A stretch of 64,000 nucleotides of DNA from Pseudomonas sp. TTU2014-080ASC (GCF_001446935.1 NZ_LKKK01000002.1:496001-560000), one strand, 5' to 3'. Positions 8,544 to 17,819 are shown, counted from the first letter of the stretch. Made by a program: numbers and translations. Notes: generated by a model not told the origin, from the letters alone.

Positions 8544-9440
8544 ATGCTAGGGCGACTGATTCTTTTATGCAGCGCAATGAGCATGGCCGCTCACGCCGCT
8601 GCACTGACCATCTACAAATACACCGATGCCAACGGTGTGGTGACCTATTCCGATCAGGCTGCGCCAGGTGCGCAGGTCTTTGTGTTTCGCGACCGCATGG
8701 TCGAACGCCTGGATCAGCAGGTAAAGCTCGAAACCAAGAAGCATGTTGCTGGTGAAACCCTGCTGGTGCGTAACGATCTGTTCGCGCCAGTGCAGGTTGA
8801 GCTGCGTCTGGAAGATCTGGACAACATCAGCGGTGCTCCGGAGCGCCCGATTACCTGGGTGCTGCCGCCGCGCAGCAACATCCGTCTGGCCACACTGGCC
8901 CCGCGTGATGCAAGCAAACCCATGCGCTACAAACCGCGGCTGCGCTATGTGATGGGTGATCCGCGCCTGCAGCCGTCGCATCAGGTCTATCCACTGCCGT
9001 GGCGGGGAGGGCCGTTCCGCCTGACTCAAGGTGCCAACGGCAAATACAGCCATTTCACCCCCAAGGGCCGCTATGCGCTGGATATCGCCATGCCTGAAGG
9101 TACGCCGATCATTGCGGCCCGAGGCGGTGTGGTGGTTAAGACCGAGAATAATCAGAGTGGGCGCGGCAACAACCCATCCGGCAACTTTGTCCGGGTGTTA
9201 CACGATGACGGCACTATGGGCGTCTACCTGCACCTGATGAGAGGCTCTGTAGCGGTGAAGGAGGGTGCGCGCATCAGCACCGGCACGCTGCTCGGTCGTT
9301 CCGGCAATACAGGCAACAGCACCGGCCCGCACCTGCACTTTGTAGTGCAGCGCAATGTGGGCTTTGCACTGGAGTCAATTCCGTTTGATTTCGCTCAGCC
9401 GGTCAACAGTTTGCCGAACTTCGCGGTGGCCACCGAGTAG
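8544..9440 (+). CDS. Exported M23 family peptidoglycan peptidase with DUF4124 N-terminus
   Basis: This 298-aa protein has a signal peptide (about 1-19, ending AAHAAA) followed directly by a DUF4124 motif, IYKYTDANGVVTYSD. The C-terminal half is an M23 (LytM-like) domain: H170 in HFTPKGRYALDIAMP with the Asp about 10 residues later, then GTPIIAARGGVV, and the second zinc-ligand motif GPHLHFV near 262-268. The likely job is cleavage of peptide cross-links in the periplasm or regulation of amidases. The long HxD spacing is typical of one M23 subgroup. It is convergent with the CNNM/CorC gene across a GC-rich hairpin. Confidence 0.85.
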   Translation: MLGRLILLCSAMSMAAHAAALTIYKYTDANGVVTYSDQAAPGAQVFVFRDRMVERLDQQVKLETKKHVAGETLLVRNDLFAPVQVELRLEDLDNISGAPERPITWVLPPRSNIRLATLAPRDASKPMRYKPRLRYVMGDPRLQPSHQVYPLPWRGGPFRLTQGANGKYSHFTPKGRYALDIAMPEGTPIIAARGGVVVKTENNQSGRGNNPSGNFVRVLHDDGTMGVYLHLMRGSVAVKEGARISTGTLLGRSGNTGNSTGPHLHFVVQRNVGFALESIPFDFAQPVNSLPNFAVATE

Positions 9441-9459
9441 GCCGGGCGGGCGCCCGGCC
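9440..9459. terminator. GC-rich hairpin between convergent genes
   Basis: GGCCGGGCG / GCGCCCGGCC form a very stable hairpin that starts at the last base of the M23 stop codon. It lacks a T-tract. Its place between two convergent genes suggests a bidirectional terminator, possibly Rho-assisted. Confidence 0.55.
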
Positions 9460-9467
9460 TGAACCGG

Positions 9468-10808
9468 TCAGCTCAGCTTGAGCACTTTGGCCAGCACCAC
9501 TTTCGGGCCTTTCATCTTTTTCACGATGATGCGCAGGCCTTCCACTTCCAGCACTTCTTCCTCTTCCGGCATGCGGTTGAGGGAGTCGTAGATCAGGCCG
9601 GCCAGGGTTTCTGCCTCAACGTGATCGAGGTCAACGCCCAGCAGGCGCTCAACTTTGGCCAGCGGTGTGTCGCCACGCACCAGCAACTTACCCGGTTGAT
9701 AGGCGAGGATGCCGCGCTCGGCTTTGCGGTGTTCGTCCTGAATATCGCCCACCAGCGCTTCCAGTACGTCTTCCATGGTCAGGTAGCCGATGACTTTGCC
9801 GTCAGCTTCTTCGACCAAAGCGAAGTGGGTGCTGCCCTGACGGAACTGTTCCAGCAGGTCGGACAGCGGCATATGCCGGTTGACCCGCTCAATCGGGTGC
9901 ATCAGGTCGCTCAGGCTCAGGGCTGAAGGCAGCATTTCCAGCAGGGACAACTGCAGCAGCAGGTCTTTAATGTGCAACACGCCCACGTATTCGTGGTTGT
10001 CTTCGTCGTAAATCGGGTAGCGGCTGTATTTGTGCCGACGGAACACGCTGAAGACTTCATCTAGCTTGGCATTGAGTGGCAGTGAAATCAGGTCTTCCCG
10101 GGAGTTGGCCCAATCCACCACTTCCAGCTCGCCCAGCTCCACGGCCGAAGCCACAACGCGCATGTCCTGATCATTTGGGTCGCTTGCGCGGCTGGAGTGC
10201 AGGATCAGTTTCAGCTCATCGCGGCTGTAATGGTGATCATTTCCGCTGCCCGGTTCGCCCTGGCCAGCAATGCGCAATATAGCGTTGGCGCTGGCGTTGA
10301 GCAGGAAGATGGCCGGGTACATCAGCCAGTAGAACAGGTACAACGGCACGGCTGTCCACAGGGACAGTAGCTCTGGCTTGCGGATGGCCCAAGATTTGGG
10401 AGCCAACTCGCCGATCACAATGTGCAGGTAAGAAATGATGAAAAAGGCGGTAATGAAGGCCACGCCATGGATGACCTGCTGCGACTCAATGCCAATGGCT
10501 GCCATCAACGGCTCCAGCAGGTGCGCAAAGGCCGGCTCACCGACCCAGCCCAAGCCCAGCGATGCCAGGGTGATACCCAGTTGGCAGGCGGATAGGTAAG
10601 CGTCGAGCTGGTTATGCACGGTGCGCAGGATGTGGCCGCGCCAGCCATTTTCTGCGGCCAGGGCTTCCACCTTGGTGGCGCGGAGTTTGACCATGGCGAA
10701 CTCAGCGGCCACGAAGAAGCCGTTGAGCAGTACAAGGAATAAGGCGAATAAAAGAAGGCCGAAGTCGGCGAAGTAGTTGCTTACGGTGACGCTAGAAGAG
10801 GGGTCCAT
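9468..10808 (-). CDS. CNNM/CorC-type membrane protein (DUF21, CBS pair, CorC_HlyC domain)
   Basis: A 446-aa inner-membrane protein of the family often annotated as hemolysin or magnesium/cobalt efflux protein. The N-terminal DUF21 domain (about 18-200) has several membrane helices: LLLFALFLVLLNGFFVAAEFA, then ACQLGITLASLGLGWVGEP and VIGELAPKSWAI, all hallmarks of CNNM transporters. A CBS pair follows (about 225-350, including YPIYDEDNHEYVGVLHIKD). The C-terminal CorC_HlyC domain ends IIVKKMKGPKVVLAKVLKLS. Transport of Mg2+ or a related divalent ion is inferred from the family. The hemolysin name has little support. It lies downstream of phoR, 70 bp away. Confidence 0.88.
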   Translation of the reverse strand: MDPSSSVTVSNYFADFGLLLFALFLVLLNGFFVAAEFAMVKLRATKVEALAAENGWRGHILRTVHNQLDAYLSACQLGITLASLGLGWVGEPAFAHLLEPLMAAIGIESQQVIHGVAFITAFFIISYLHIVIGELAPKSWAIRKPELLSLWTAVPLYLFYWLMYPAIFLLNASANAILRIAGQGEPGSGNDHHYSRDELKLILHSSRASDPNDQDMRVVASAVELGELEVVDWANSREDLISLPLNAKLDEVFSVFRRHKYSRYPIYDEDNHEYVGVLHIKDLLLQLSLLEMLPSALSLSDLMHPIERVNRHMPLSDLLEQFRQGSTHFALVEEADGKVIGYLTMEDVLEALVGDIQDEHRKAERGILAYQPGKLLVRGDTPLAKVERLLGVDLDHVEAETLAGLIYDSLNRMPEEEEVLEVEGLRIIVKKMKGPKVVLAKVLKLS

Positions 10809-10878
10809 AACGCAGTCAATTGGCCATAGGGCCTTTTAGGGTGGCGCTGCTGTGGCGATTTTTCAAGTGCGCGACCCG

Positions 10879-12189
10879 TTATAGGTCGCGCCGATTAACC
10901 TGCTGATTGGGGAAATGGCAGGTAAAGGTGCTGCCTTTGCCAAGTACGCTGGTGATCTCCATCTTTGCCCGGTGGCGCAGCAGCACGTGTTTCACAATGG
11001 CCAAACCGAGGCCGGTTCCGCCTGTATCGCTGGCCCGGCTGGAGTCGACCCGATAGAAACGTTCGGTCAGGCGTGGCAGGTGTTTCTCATCAATGCCGAT
11101 GCCGCTGTCTTGAACGCTGAGGTGCGCGCCTTGCTCGTCACCCCACCAGCGCACACGGATTTCACCGGCGTCCGGGGTGTATTTCACGGCGTTGAAGATC
11201 AGGTTGGAAAACGCACTGCGCAATTCCGATTCGCTGCCTTTAAGGCGTATCTGAGCGTCAGCCTCCAGGCTGATGCGGTGATTGCGTTCAGCGGACAAGG
11301 CTTGGGCATCGCCTTTGATGCTGAGCAGGAGCAGATCGACCGCTACCGGCTGGTTATCCGACGGGTAATCGGTGGCCTCAAGTTTGGCCAGCAGTAACAG
11401 GTCATTGAGCAGGTTCTGCATGCGCCCGCCTTGCTGCTGCATCTGTTGCAGAGCCCTGAGCCAACGCGGGTTTACGTTCTCGACGTTATCCAGCAGCGTC
11501 TCCAAATAGCCGGCAATCACGGTCAGTGGGGTGCGCAGTTCGTGAGAGACGTTGGCCACGAAGTCTTTGCGCATCTGTTCCAGTTGATACAGGCGAGTAA
11601 CGTCGCGCACCAGCATCAGATGCTCGCGGTTACCGTATTGGGTGATTTGATACTGCAGGCGAACGCGGTCGTTGATCGGCGAAGGCAACTCAAGTGGTTC
11701 GTTGTAGTTGTGCCCTTCGAAGTACTCAATAAAACGCGGGTCGCGGACAAGATTGGTAATCAGCTGGCCACCATCTTGTGGGGTCTTCAGGCCAAGCAGT
11801 TTTTCTGCGGCCAGGTTCCACCACTCCAGGTTGCCGTCGCGGTCCAGCATGACCACGGCATCACGCAGTGCGGCGGTGGACTCCTGAACCCGGTCGATCA
11901 CCGCTTGCAGGCGATCCCGCACGCGCAGGTCGCGGCGCTGCAAGTGGTAAATGCTGTCGAAGACTTCGCCCCACAAACCATGACCTTCCGGCGGGGCCTC
12001 GTCGTTGGTTTTGCGGGTTCGCAGCCAATTGTGCAGGCGTAGCAGCTGTTTCAGGTGCCATGCCAGGTAGAGGGTAAGGCCGACAACCAGAGCCCAGGCG
12101 TATTGATCGGTTATCAAGCCCACCAACAGACAGGCTGCAATCAGCAGCAGGTAATGGCGGATCAAGGCTGCTCGCCAGTTCTGGTTCAA
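10879..12189 (-). CDS. phoR: Phosphate regulon sensor histidine kinase PhoR
   Basis: PhoR phosphorylates PhoB when phosphate is scarce and dephosphorylates it otherwise. It has 436 aa. Two close membrane helices (about 9-48) leave almost no periplasmic loop, as in E. coli PhoR, which senses through the Pst/PhoU complex. A PAS domain (about 98-200) contains AVVMLDRDGNLEWWN. The dimerisation domain has the phospho-accepting H216 in FVANVSHELRTPLTV. The ATPase domain has the N-box NLIFNAVKYTPD, DSGIGI and GTGLGLAIV. It follows phoB after 55 bp on the same strand and is very likely cotranscribed with it. Confidence 0.95.
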   Translation of the reverse strand: MNQNWRAALIRHYLLLIAACLLVGLITDQYAWALVVGLTLYLAWHLKQLLRLHNWLRTRKTNDEAPPEGHGLWGEVFDSIYHLQRRDLRVRDRLQAVIDRVQESTAALRDAVVMLDRDGNLEWWNLAAEKLLGLKTPQDGGQLITNLVRDPRFIEYFEGHNYNEPLELPSPINDRVRLQYQITQYGNREHLMLVRDVTRLYQLEQMRKDFVANVSHELRTPLTVIAGYLETLLDNVENVNPRWLRALQQMQQQGGRMQNLLNDLLLLAKLEATDYPSDNQPVAVDLLLLSIKGDAQALSAERNHRISLEADAQIRLKGSESELRSAFSNLIFNAVKYTPDAGEIRVRWWGDEQGAHLSVQDSGIGIDEKHLPRLTERFYRVDSSRASDTGGTGLGLAIVKHVLLRHRAKMEITSVLGKGSTFTCHFPNQQVNRRDL

Positions 12190-12244
12190 TTCACACCCAT
12201 TTGCCAGTCAATCCCTGTGCACCTCAACGTGTTATGAGGGCCGT

Positions 12245-12934
12245 TCAGCTTTTGGTCGAGAAGCGATAACCCGTGCCGCGTACAGTTTGCACCAGATTCT
12301 CATAAGCTTCGCCGAGCGCTTTGCGCAGGCGGCGGATATGCACGTCGACCGTCCGTTCTTCCACATAGACGTTGCCGCCCCAGACCTGGTCCAGTAGCTG
12401 CCCACGGGTGTAGGCACGTTCCTGGTGGGTCATGAAAAATTGCAGCAGGCGGTATTCGGTTGGGCCCATTTCGGCAGGTTTGCCGTCAATGGTGACACGA
12501 TGGCTGACCGGGTCCAGCAGCAAACCACCGACTTCGATCGGGCCTTCGCTATCAGCCGGGCCGGCGCGACGCAGCACGGCCTTGAGGCGGGCAACCAGTT
12601 CGCGTGGGGAGAAAGGCTTGGTGATGTAGTCATCCGCGCCAACTTCCAGGCCCTGAATCTTATTGTCCTCTTCACCTTTGGCGGTGAGCATGATGATGGG
12701 AATATCGTTGGTCAGTTCGTCCCGCTTCAGGCGTCGGGCCAGCTCAATGCCGCTGGTGCCAGGCAGCATCCAGTCGAGCAGAATCAGGTCCGGCTTGCGG
12801 TCAACGATAATGGCATGCGCCTGCTGAGTATTCTCCGCCTCCAAGCACTCATACCCAGCCATCTCCAGGGCCACGGCGATCATTTCACGGATCGGTGCTT
12901 CGTCATCGACGATCAGGATGTTCTTGCCAACCAT
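12245..12934 (-). CDS. phoB: Phosphate regulon response regulator PhoB
   Basis: PhoB is the DNA-binding activator of the Pho regulon, 229 aa, the standard length. The receiver domain has D10/D11, phospho-acceptor D54 in [10 protein letters not shown] in [11 protein letters not shown] and K in [11 protein letters not shown]. The OmpR/PhoB winged helix occupies about 130-229 ([37 protein letters not shown]). A Pho box with a matched -10 lies upstream, so it is probably autoregulated. Its target sites also occur in front of pstS and pstC in this window. Confidence 0.97.
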   Translation of the reverse strand: MVGKNILIVDDEAPIREMIAVALEMAGYECLEAENTQQAHAIIVDRKPDLILLDWMLPGTSGIELARRLKRDELTNDIPIIMLTAKGEEDNKIQGLEVGADDYITKPFSPRELVARLKAVLRRAGPADSEGPIEVGGLLLDPVSHRVTIDGKPAEMGPTEYRLLQFFMTHQERAYTRGQLLDQVWGGNVYVEERTVDVHIRRLRKALGEAYENLVQTVRGTGYRFSTKS

Positions 12935-12970
12935 TAATCAAGCCTCAAGTCATCTTGCTGTTTGGTGAGC

Positions 12971-13004
12971 ATTAGATAACGAAATTATTGCAGCTATGTG
13001 ACAA
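12971..13004 (-). promoter_or_regulatory. Pho box and -10 of phoB
   Basis: On the minus strand TTGTCAC, ATAG, CTGCAAT (13004 down to 12987) form a Pho box with 6/7 and 5/7 matches to CTGTCAT-type half-sites. TCTAAT (12976-12971), a 5/6 match to TATAAT, follows after exactly 10 bp. It lies about 37 bp upstream of the phoB start and indicates positive autoregulation of phoBR. Confidence 0.7.
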
Positions 13005-13037
13005 GCGGGTTGTGGCAAGGCAGCAAGGCCCTGATTG

Positions 13038-13928
13038 CTACCGTAAGGCGTAGTCCACGATCAGGCCGATCAGAATGGCTAACCCTGCCCAGTGGTTATG
13101 CAGGAAGGCGTTGAAACACACCATCGGCTCGCGCTTGCGGGTGACGATAAACTCCCAGATAAAACAGGCCGCTGCGGCGACCAGGCCGAGATGGAAATAC
13201 AGGCCCAGCTCGAAGCGTGATCCGGCCAGGATCAGGCAGACCAGCGCCAGAGTCTGCAAGGTGAGAATGATGATGCGGTCGGCATCGCCGAACAGAATCG
13301 CGGTGGATTTCACCCCGATCTTCAGGTCGTCATCGCGGTCAGCCATGGCGTAATACGTATCGTAGGCCACGGTCCACAGCAAATTGGCGATGTACAACAG
13401 CCACGCCTCAGGCGGCAGACTGCCGGTCTCTGCGGTGAAGGCCATGGGCATGCCCCAGGAGAATGCTGCACCAAGTACCACCTGTGGGTAATAGGTGTAA
13501 CGCTTCATAAAGGGATAGCAGGCCGCCAGCGCCAGGCCACCAAACGAGAGCCAGATCGTGGTGCTGTTGGTAAACAGCACCAGAATGAAGCTCAGCACAA
13601 TCAGAATGGCAAACAGCGTCAGTGCTTCTTTCGAGCTGACACGCCCGCTGGCCAGTGGGCGTCCCTTGGTGCGGGCGACATGGCCGTCCACCTTGCGATC
13701 GGCAAAGTCATTGATCACGCAACCGGCTGCACGCATCAGCAAAACGCCTGCGACAAAAATGAACAGGTTCTTAGCGCTGGGTACACCTTCCGCCGCCACC
13801 CACAGAGCCCACAGGGTTGGCCACAGCAGCAGGTAGATACCAATGGGTTTTTCCAAGCGCATCAGCTGCACAAAATCCCAAGCGCGGGGATGCAGACGAT
13901 TGAGCGATTGCAGCAGGCGGGTATACAT
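13038..13928 (-). CDS. ubiA: 4-hydroxybenzoate polyprenyltransferase UbiA
   Basis: UbiA attaches the polyprenyl tail to 4-hydroxybenzoate in ubiquinone synthesis, at the inner membrane. It has 296 aa with about eight to nine hydrophobic helices. Both Mg2+-diphosphate-binding motifs are present: NDFADRKVD (73-81), followed by [11 protein letters not shown], and [17 protein letters not shown] near 192. It is read after ubiC with a 41-bp gap, so the two consecutive steps from chorismate are encoded together. Confidence 0.96.
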   Translation of the reverse strand: MYTRLLQSLNRLHPRAWDFVQLMRLEKPIGIYLLLWPTLWALWVAAEGVPSAKNLFIFVAGVLLMRAAGCVINDFADRKVDGHVARTKGRPLASGRVSSKEALTLFAILIVLSFILVLFTNSTTIWLSFGGLALAACYPFMKRYTYYPQVVLGAAFSWGMPMAFTAETGSLPPEAWLLYIANLLWTVAYDTYYAMADRDDDLKIGVKSTAILFGDADRIIILTLQTLALVCLILAGSRFELGLYFHLGLVAAAACFIWEFIVTRKREPMVCFNAFLHNHWAGLAILIGLIVDYALR

Positions 13929-13969
13929 CGGTCAGCTCTCCAGACTAGGCCGGCGGATTATACGAGTGT

Positions 13970-14527
13970 TCAGTTTGCCGGGTCGTGCCCCAGCTCAAGC
14001 CAGAATTGTGGCAGAAAGACTTCCGCTACCAGCACGCCCAGCGCCGCACGGGTGAAGCAGGAGCGGCGGCCCCACAAGTTGTTTGTCCGGGCTTCGGCTG
14101 GTAGCCACTGGGACGGGTAACGGCAAACCTGGAGTACGCCGCGATCGAACGCCGGGTTGCTAAACAGCAGCTCACCCAGCGAGCGGGTGCCCAGTTCGTC
14201 CATTGCCATATCAGAGCTCTCCAGGGCCTGTCGCGCCGCCACGCTGCGGGCAAATACCCAAGGGCGCTGATGCCCGAGCAGGTACACCTCACGCACCCAG
14301 CCTTCACTGCCGGGTGCCACGCCGAGGGCTGAGCACTCGTCAGCCCGCAGTGTTTGCCAGCCTTCCTGCAGCGGCCTGACGCTGAAATGTCCACCTGTTT
14401 GACGCGTAAGTCGGCGGGTCAGCGAGTCTTCATTAAACAGCCAGTCATAGACGGTTGGATCGGGTTTTTGCTGCAACTCCGTGCAGCTCAGCCAGGAGGG
14501 TGTGGCAGATACTGGGTGGTTAGACAC
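13970..14527 (-). CDS. ubiC: Chorismate pyruvate-lyase UbiC
   Basis: UbiC converts chorismate to 4-hydroxybenzoate and pyruvate, the first committed step of ubiquinone synthesis, in the cytoplasm. It has 185 aa. Visible family features are the W-L-x-D-x-x-S-L-T-x-R block (YDWLFNEDSLTRRLTR), the REVYLLG strand with the substrate-binding Arg, and ELGTRSLGELLFSNP. The C-terminal RRSCFTRAALGVLVAEVFLP matches UbiC, which ends with a catalytic Glu region. Gene order ubiC-ubiA supports the call. Confidence 0.93.
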   Translation of the reverse strand: MSNHPVSATPSWLSCTELQQKPDPTVYDWLFNEDSLTRRLTRQTGGHFSVRPLQEGWQTLRADECSALGVAPGSEGWVREVYLLGHQRPWVFARSVAARQALESSDMAMDELGTRSLGELLFSNPAFDRGVLQVCRYPSQWLPAEARTNNLWGRRSCFTRAALGVLVAEVFLPQFWLELGHDPAN

Positions 14528-14880
14528 GAGCGCAAATCAATCTAAGGAAGAAGCCGGGAGTCTAGCATGCAGCAAACGCTACGGATCGCTTGTCTGCCAG
14601 CCTGGACGCGGGGCGCCCCCGACTTTGGTTGGCCCTCAAAGATTGCATTTATCGCCATACAGCTTGGCGCATGGGCATGGATGCGGTAGCTTTCCGCCGC
14701 TATAAAGGGGCCTTGATGAGGCGGATTTGGCCGGGCAACGGTGCGCAGGCATCCCGCAGACCGTGTGAGATTCATTCATACATAGAGAGGCGGAGGGCGT
14801 ATCGGGCCAAATAGTGATTCCCGCAGTTCGCTCCTCCAAAGCAGAGCCCCTGTCGCGCTGTAAGTTAGCCTGAGGTTGAT
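14528..14880. other. Intergenic region ubiC / rubA
   Basis: This 353-bp region lies between the divergent ubiC and rubA genes. It must carry both promoters. It also contains a possible 40-codon frame (14567-14689) with a Shine-Dalgarno-like GGGAG. A GAGG at 14872-14875 serves rubA. I see no known regulator site, hairpin with T-tract or tRNA in it. Confidence 0.5.
14567..14689 (+). CDS. Possible small ORF of 40 codons, unknown
   Basis: An ATG at 14567 with GGGAG at 14554-14558 upstream opens a frame of 40 codons ending at TAG 14687-14689. The peptide begins MQQTLRIACLPAWTRG and ends in a hydrophobic, Trp-rich stretch (IAFIAIQLGAWAWMR). I do not recognise it. It could be a leader peptide or chance. 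It is reported only because it has a ribosome site and lies in an otherwise empty 353-bp region. Confidence 0.2.
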   Translation: MQQTLRIACLPAWTRGAPDFGWPSKIAFIAIQLGAWAWMR

Positions 14881-15048
14881 ATGAAAAAGTGGCAATGTGT
14901 GGTCTGTGGACTGATTTACGACGAGAGCCTGGGATGGCCGGACGACGGCATTGCGCCTGGCACTGCTTGGCAAGATGTCCCGGAAGATTGGCTGTGCCCG
15001 GATTGTGGCGTAGGCAAATCGGATTTTGAAATGATCGAAATCGCCTGA
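14881..15048 (+). CDS. rubA: Rubredoxin
   Basis: Rubredoxin is a small iron-sulfur electron carrier of 55 aa. The four iron-binding cysteines are C6 and C9 ([12 protein letters not shown]) and C39 and C42 ([10 protein letters not shown]). The conserved [13 protein letters not shown] and DVPEDW segments are present. GAGG lies 5 nt before the ATG. The rubredoxin reductase gene follows after a terminator, and together they can pass electrons from NADH to alkane monooxygenase or to oxygen-stress enzymes. Only one rubredoxin gene is present here. Confidence 0.96.
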   Translation: MKKWQCVVCGLIYDESLGWPDDGIAPGTAWQDVPEDWLCPDCGVGKSDFEMIEIA

Positions 15049-15065
15049 TCTTCTAATTCGCTCCG

Positions 15066-15096
15066 GCAAAACGGCGACCTTGAGTCGCCGTTTTGC
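15066..15096. terminator. Terminator after rubA
   Basis: A perfect 13-bp stem, GCAAAACGGCGAC (15066-15078) and GTCGCCGTTTTGC (15084-15096), closes on a 5-nt loop. The A/T-rich foot gives TTTT on either strand. It lies 17 bp after the rubA stop. Confidence 0.85.
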
Positions 15097-15198
15097 ATAA
15101 TAGGCGGGCATACTTCTGACTGCGCAGGCAGCCTTTGCTCTGCCGGTGTAAGTTGATTCGATAGCGCAGCGGTCTCACCGCATCAAGAGAGCAACAGC

Positions 15199-16347
15199 AT
15201 GACGCATCCATTGGTAATTGTTGGTACCGGCTTGGCCGGCTATAACCTGGCCCGCGAGTTCCGCAAGCTCGACAGCCAAACACCTTTGGTGCTGATCACA
15301 GCCGATGACGGCCGCTCTTACTCTAAACCGATGTTATCCACTGGTTTTTCCAAGAATAAGGATGCTGATGGTCTGAGCATGGCTGAGCCCGGGCAGATGG
15401 CCGAGCAGCTGAATGCCGAGATTCATACCCACACCCGCATCACTTCGATTGAGCCTGAACTCAATCGCCTGTGGATGGGGGATGTTTGCCTGACCTACAG
15501 GGATCTGGTGTTGGCTCTAGGGGCTGAAGTCATCCGTTTGCCTATTGCCGGAGAGGCAACTGACAGGGTGTTCTCGGTGAACGACCTGGAAGATTACGCA
15601 CGTTTCCGTGAGGCGCTGGAGGGCAAGCAAAAGGTACTGTTGCTGGGGGCTGGCCTGATTGGCTGTGAGTTCGCTAATGACCTCATGTTGGGTGGCTATC
15701 AGGTTGAACTGGTAGCGCCAAGTGATCAGGTCATGCCTGGCCTGATCCACCCGGCTGCGGCTGCCGCCGTTCAAGGTGCACTGGAAAAAATGGGGGCACG
15801 CTTTCATCTCGGGCGAGTGTTGGCTTCCCTGAAAAAGGATGGCGCTGGCCTTGAGGCCGAGCTGTCTGACGGATCTCGTATCGCCTGTGATCTTGTGCTG
15901 TCTGCCGTCGGCTTGCGGCCCCGAATTGAACTGGCTGCGCATGCCGAGCTGAGTGTTAATCGGGGAATTGTGGTGGATCGGTTGTTGAAAACATCACACA
16001 ACAATATCTATGCATTGGGTGATTGTGCTGAGGTCGATGGGATAAATCTGCTTTACGTGATGCCCTTGATGGCTTGCGTGCGGGCGCTGGCCCAGACATT
16101 GAGTGGCAACAATACAGAGGTCAAATACGGTCCGATGCCGGTTACCGTTAAAACCCCAGCATGCCCGCTTGTAGTTGCCATGCCCGCTGCTAACGCCGAG
16201 GGGAACTGGCGGGTTGAAGGGCAGGATGCCGACATCAAGGCTGTGTTCCATGGGCTGGATGAAGCGGTTCTCGGGTATGTGCTGACAGGGACGTGTGTGC
16301 TTGAAAAAGCGGCGCTGAATCGACAGCTACCGGCGGTTTTGGCGTAA
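15199..16347 (+). CDS. rubB: Rubredoxin-NAD(+) reductase
   Basis: This FAD enzyme of 382 aa passes electrons from NADH to rubredoxin. The N-terminal dinucleotide fold is [16 protein letters not shown] (about 6-21), the second (NAD) fold is [16 protein letters not shown] near 148-162, and the FAD-binding [10 protein letters not shown] lies near 271-280. The length and the C-terminal domain match AlkT/RubB-type reductases. It is 150 bp downstream of rubA and may have its own promoter because a terminator lies between them. Confidence 0.93.
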   Translation: MTHPLVIVGTGLAGYNLAREFRKLDSQTPLVLITADDGRSYSKPMLSTGFSKNKDADGLSMAEPGQMAEQLNAEIHTHTRITSIEPELNRLWMGDVCLTYRDLVLALGAEVIRLPIAGEATDRVFSVNDLEDYARFREALEGKQKVLLLGAGLIGCEFANDLMLGGYQVELVAPSDQVMPGLIHPAAAAAVQGALEKMGARFHLGRVLASLKKDGAGLEAELSDGSRIACDLVLSAVGLRPRIELAAHAELSVNRGIVVDRLLKTSHNNIYALGDCAEVDGINLLYVMPLMACVRALAQTLSGNNTEVKYGPMPVTVKTPACPLVVAMPAANAEGNWRVEGQDADIKAVFHGLDEAVLGYVLTGTCVLEKAALNRQLPAVLA

Positions 16348-16530
16348 TGGACATTCATAATGTCGTAAATGCCATGTTTATGCTTCGTTTAATTGTCCGA
16401 CAAGACTAGCGTTAATGTGCTCGCCCGTGCCATTCTCCACGCGTCTGCCGCAGGAGGTAGCAGTCGCGGCATTTGGTACCTGCTCGCTTAGAGCAGCCCG
16501 GACACAACAACAAAAACGTAAGAGGCACTT

Positions 16531-16803
16531 ATGCGTAAACCGGAACTCGCCGCCGCTATCGCTGAGAAAGCGGATCTGACCAAAGATCAGGCAAATCGTG
16601 TACTCAATGCAGTACTCGACGAAATCACCAAAGCACTGCATCGTAAAGACAGCGTCACCCTGGTAGGGTTCGGTACATTCGTACAGCGCCACCGCGGTGC
16701 CCGCACCGGCAAAAACCCGCAAACCGGCCAACCGGTGAAGATCAAGGCCAGCAACACTGTTGCCTTCAAGCCTGGTAAGTCGCTGAAAGACGCGGTGAAC
16801 TAA
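16531..16803 (+). CDS. hupA: DNA-binding protein HU
   Basis: HU is a 90-aa nucleoid protein that bends DNA as a dimer. The sequence starts MRKPELAAAIAEKADLTKDQ and has the family signature VTLVGFGTFVQRHRGARTGKNPQTG, including the Pro-containing arm that inserts in the minor groove. It ends KPGKSLKDAVN, which is HU rather than IHF. It is monocistronic, with a terminator directly after it. Abundant in the cell, as its strong codon bias suggests. Confidence 0.96.
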   Translation: MRKPELAAAIAEKADLTKDQANRVLNAVLDEITKALHRKDSVTLVGFGTFVQRHRGARTGKNPQTGQPVKIKASNTVAFKPGKSLKDAVN

Positions 16804-16884
16804 GAGCGCGTTGCTCCGATTTCTGCGAAGCACTGTCTAGTCCTGAAATAGGTTTACACCTATTCAGGTAGGCCGACAGGCCTC

Positions 16885-16922
16885 AAAACGCTCGATGCAC
16901 CGCATCGGGCGTTTTGTTTTTT
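16885..16922 (+). terminator. Terminator after hupA
   Basis: AAAACGCTCGATG pairs with GCATCGGGCGTTTT (one mismatch), loop CACC, followed by GTTTTTT. It is a strong Rho-independent terminator about 80 bp after the hupA stop. The decayed IS element begins immediately after its T-tract. Confidence 0.9.
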
Positions 16923-16924
16923 CA

Positions 16925-17819
16925 GGACCATGAGAGGCCGTTCCGTGTTGTAGATCTGCACCGCCTCATCAACCATCTTCCTTGCCTGCGCCAGATTTTC
17001 AGGGTTGCTCAGCAACAGCTCTGTCTTGAGGATTCCGTTGATGCGCTCGGCTAGTGCGTTCTGGTAGCAGTCTATCCGTCAGTCATCAAGCACTGAACTC
17101 CGTGCCACTCATGCCGCGACTGGTAGAGCACCGAGCAGTCCTCGATACCTCGGTCCGTGTGATGGACTAGGGGCTGGTGACGCCGTCGTTTTTGCTGGGC
17201 CTGTCTAAAGGCTTATGCAACAGACACAGCATGTAGGCTTTCATGAACATGGTGATCAACGATCTTTCTGGAAAACGCGTCCGTTACCAGGCTTGGGTAC
17301 AACGGGCCGCCAGCGGCGGGCTGGTAACTAATGTCCGCGACCCAGGCGTGCTCTGGGCCGGTAGCGACGATCTGAACTGGACCTGGTTCGAGTAAGTTGG
17401 GATGGCGATAGAGGCGATGAAAGCTTTGCGTGGTCTTGTGATACGCCCGCTGGGCAGTACCAGCAAGCGCCGCTCTCCCAAGATCTGAAACAAACGGTTT
17501 CGCCCGACATGGACCCGCCTATCAGGCTGGCAATACAGCAGATAGTGCAGCTTACGTGTCCCCCACTGAGGCTGCGCATCCGGACCTGCCAAACAAACTC
17601 AACGACCCGATCTGCACTGGCGTACTTTGCTGTCGTCGGTTCGGTTACGTTTGTAGTAAGCCTGACGACTGATGCCTAAAAACTGACAAGCCCTGGCAAT
17701 GCTCGGTCTTTCGAATTTGCCTGCTTGGAGGTCAGCTCGCCTTTCTCGATCTGATCGACGACGGTCAATTTAAAAGACAGCGATTATTCTCGCTGTGTGC
17801 GTTTTACACCTTGCTCCAT
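16925..17819 (-). pseudogene. Decayed IS3-family transposase (orfA-orfB remnant)
   Basis: Read leftwards from an ATG at 17817-17819, this shows broken pieces of an IS3-type element. MEQGVKRTQRE, a stop, then SLSFKLTVVDQIEKGELTSKQA is the start of OrfA. After a jump in frame, SIARACQFLGISRQAYYKRN is the start of OrfB, so most of OrfA is deleted. Then come GTRKLHYLLY, PNLLEPGPVQIVATGPEHAWVADISY (first catalytic Asp), HHTDRGIEDCSVLY (second Asp) and LAERINGILKTELLLSNPE (catalytic Glu), spread over different frames with several stops. The end is cut at about YNTERPLMVL, beside the hupA terminator. It cannot encode an active transposase. Confidence 0.85.

Noticed and set aside
9051..9085. The M23 peptidase seems to lack the usual His four residues before the Asp
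   Set aside because: A His occurs 10 residues before the Asp (HFTPKGRYALD), the spacing of a known M23 subgroup, and HLHF is intact, so it is not a broken site.
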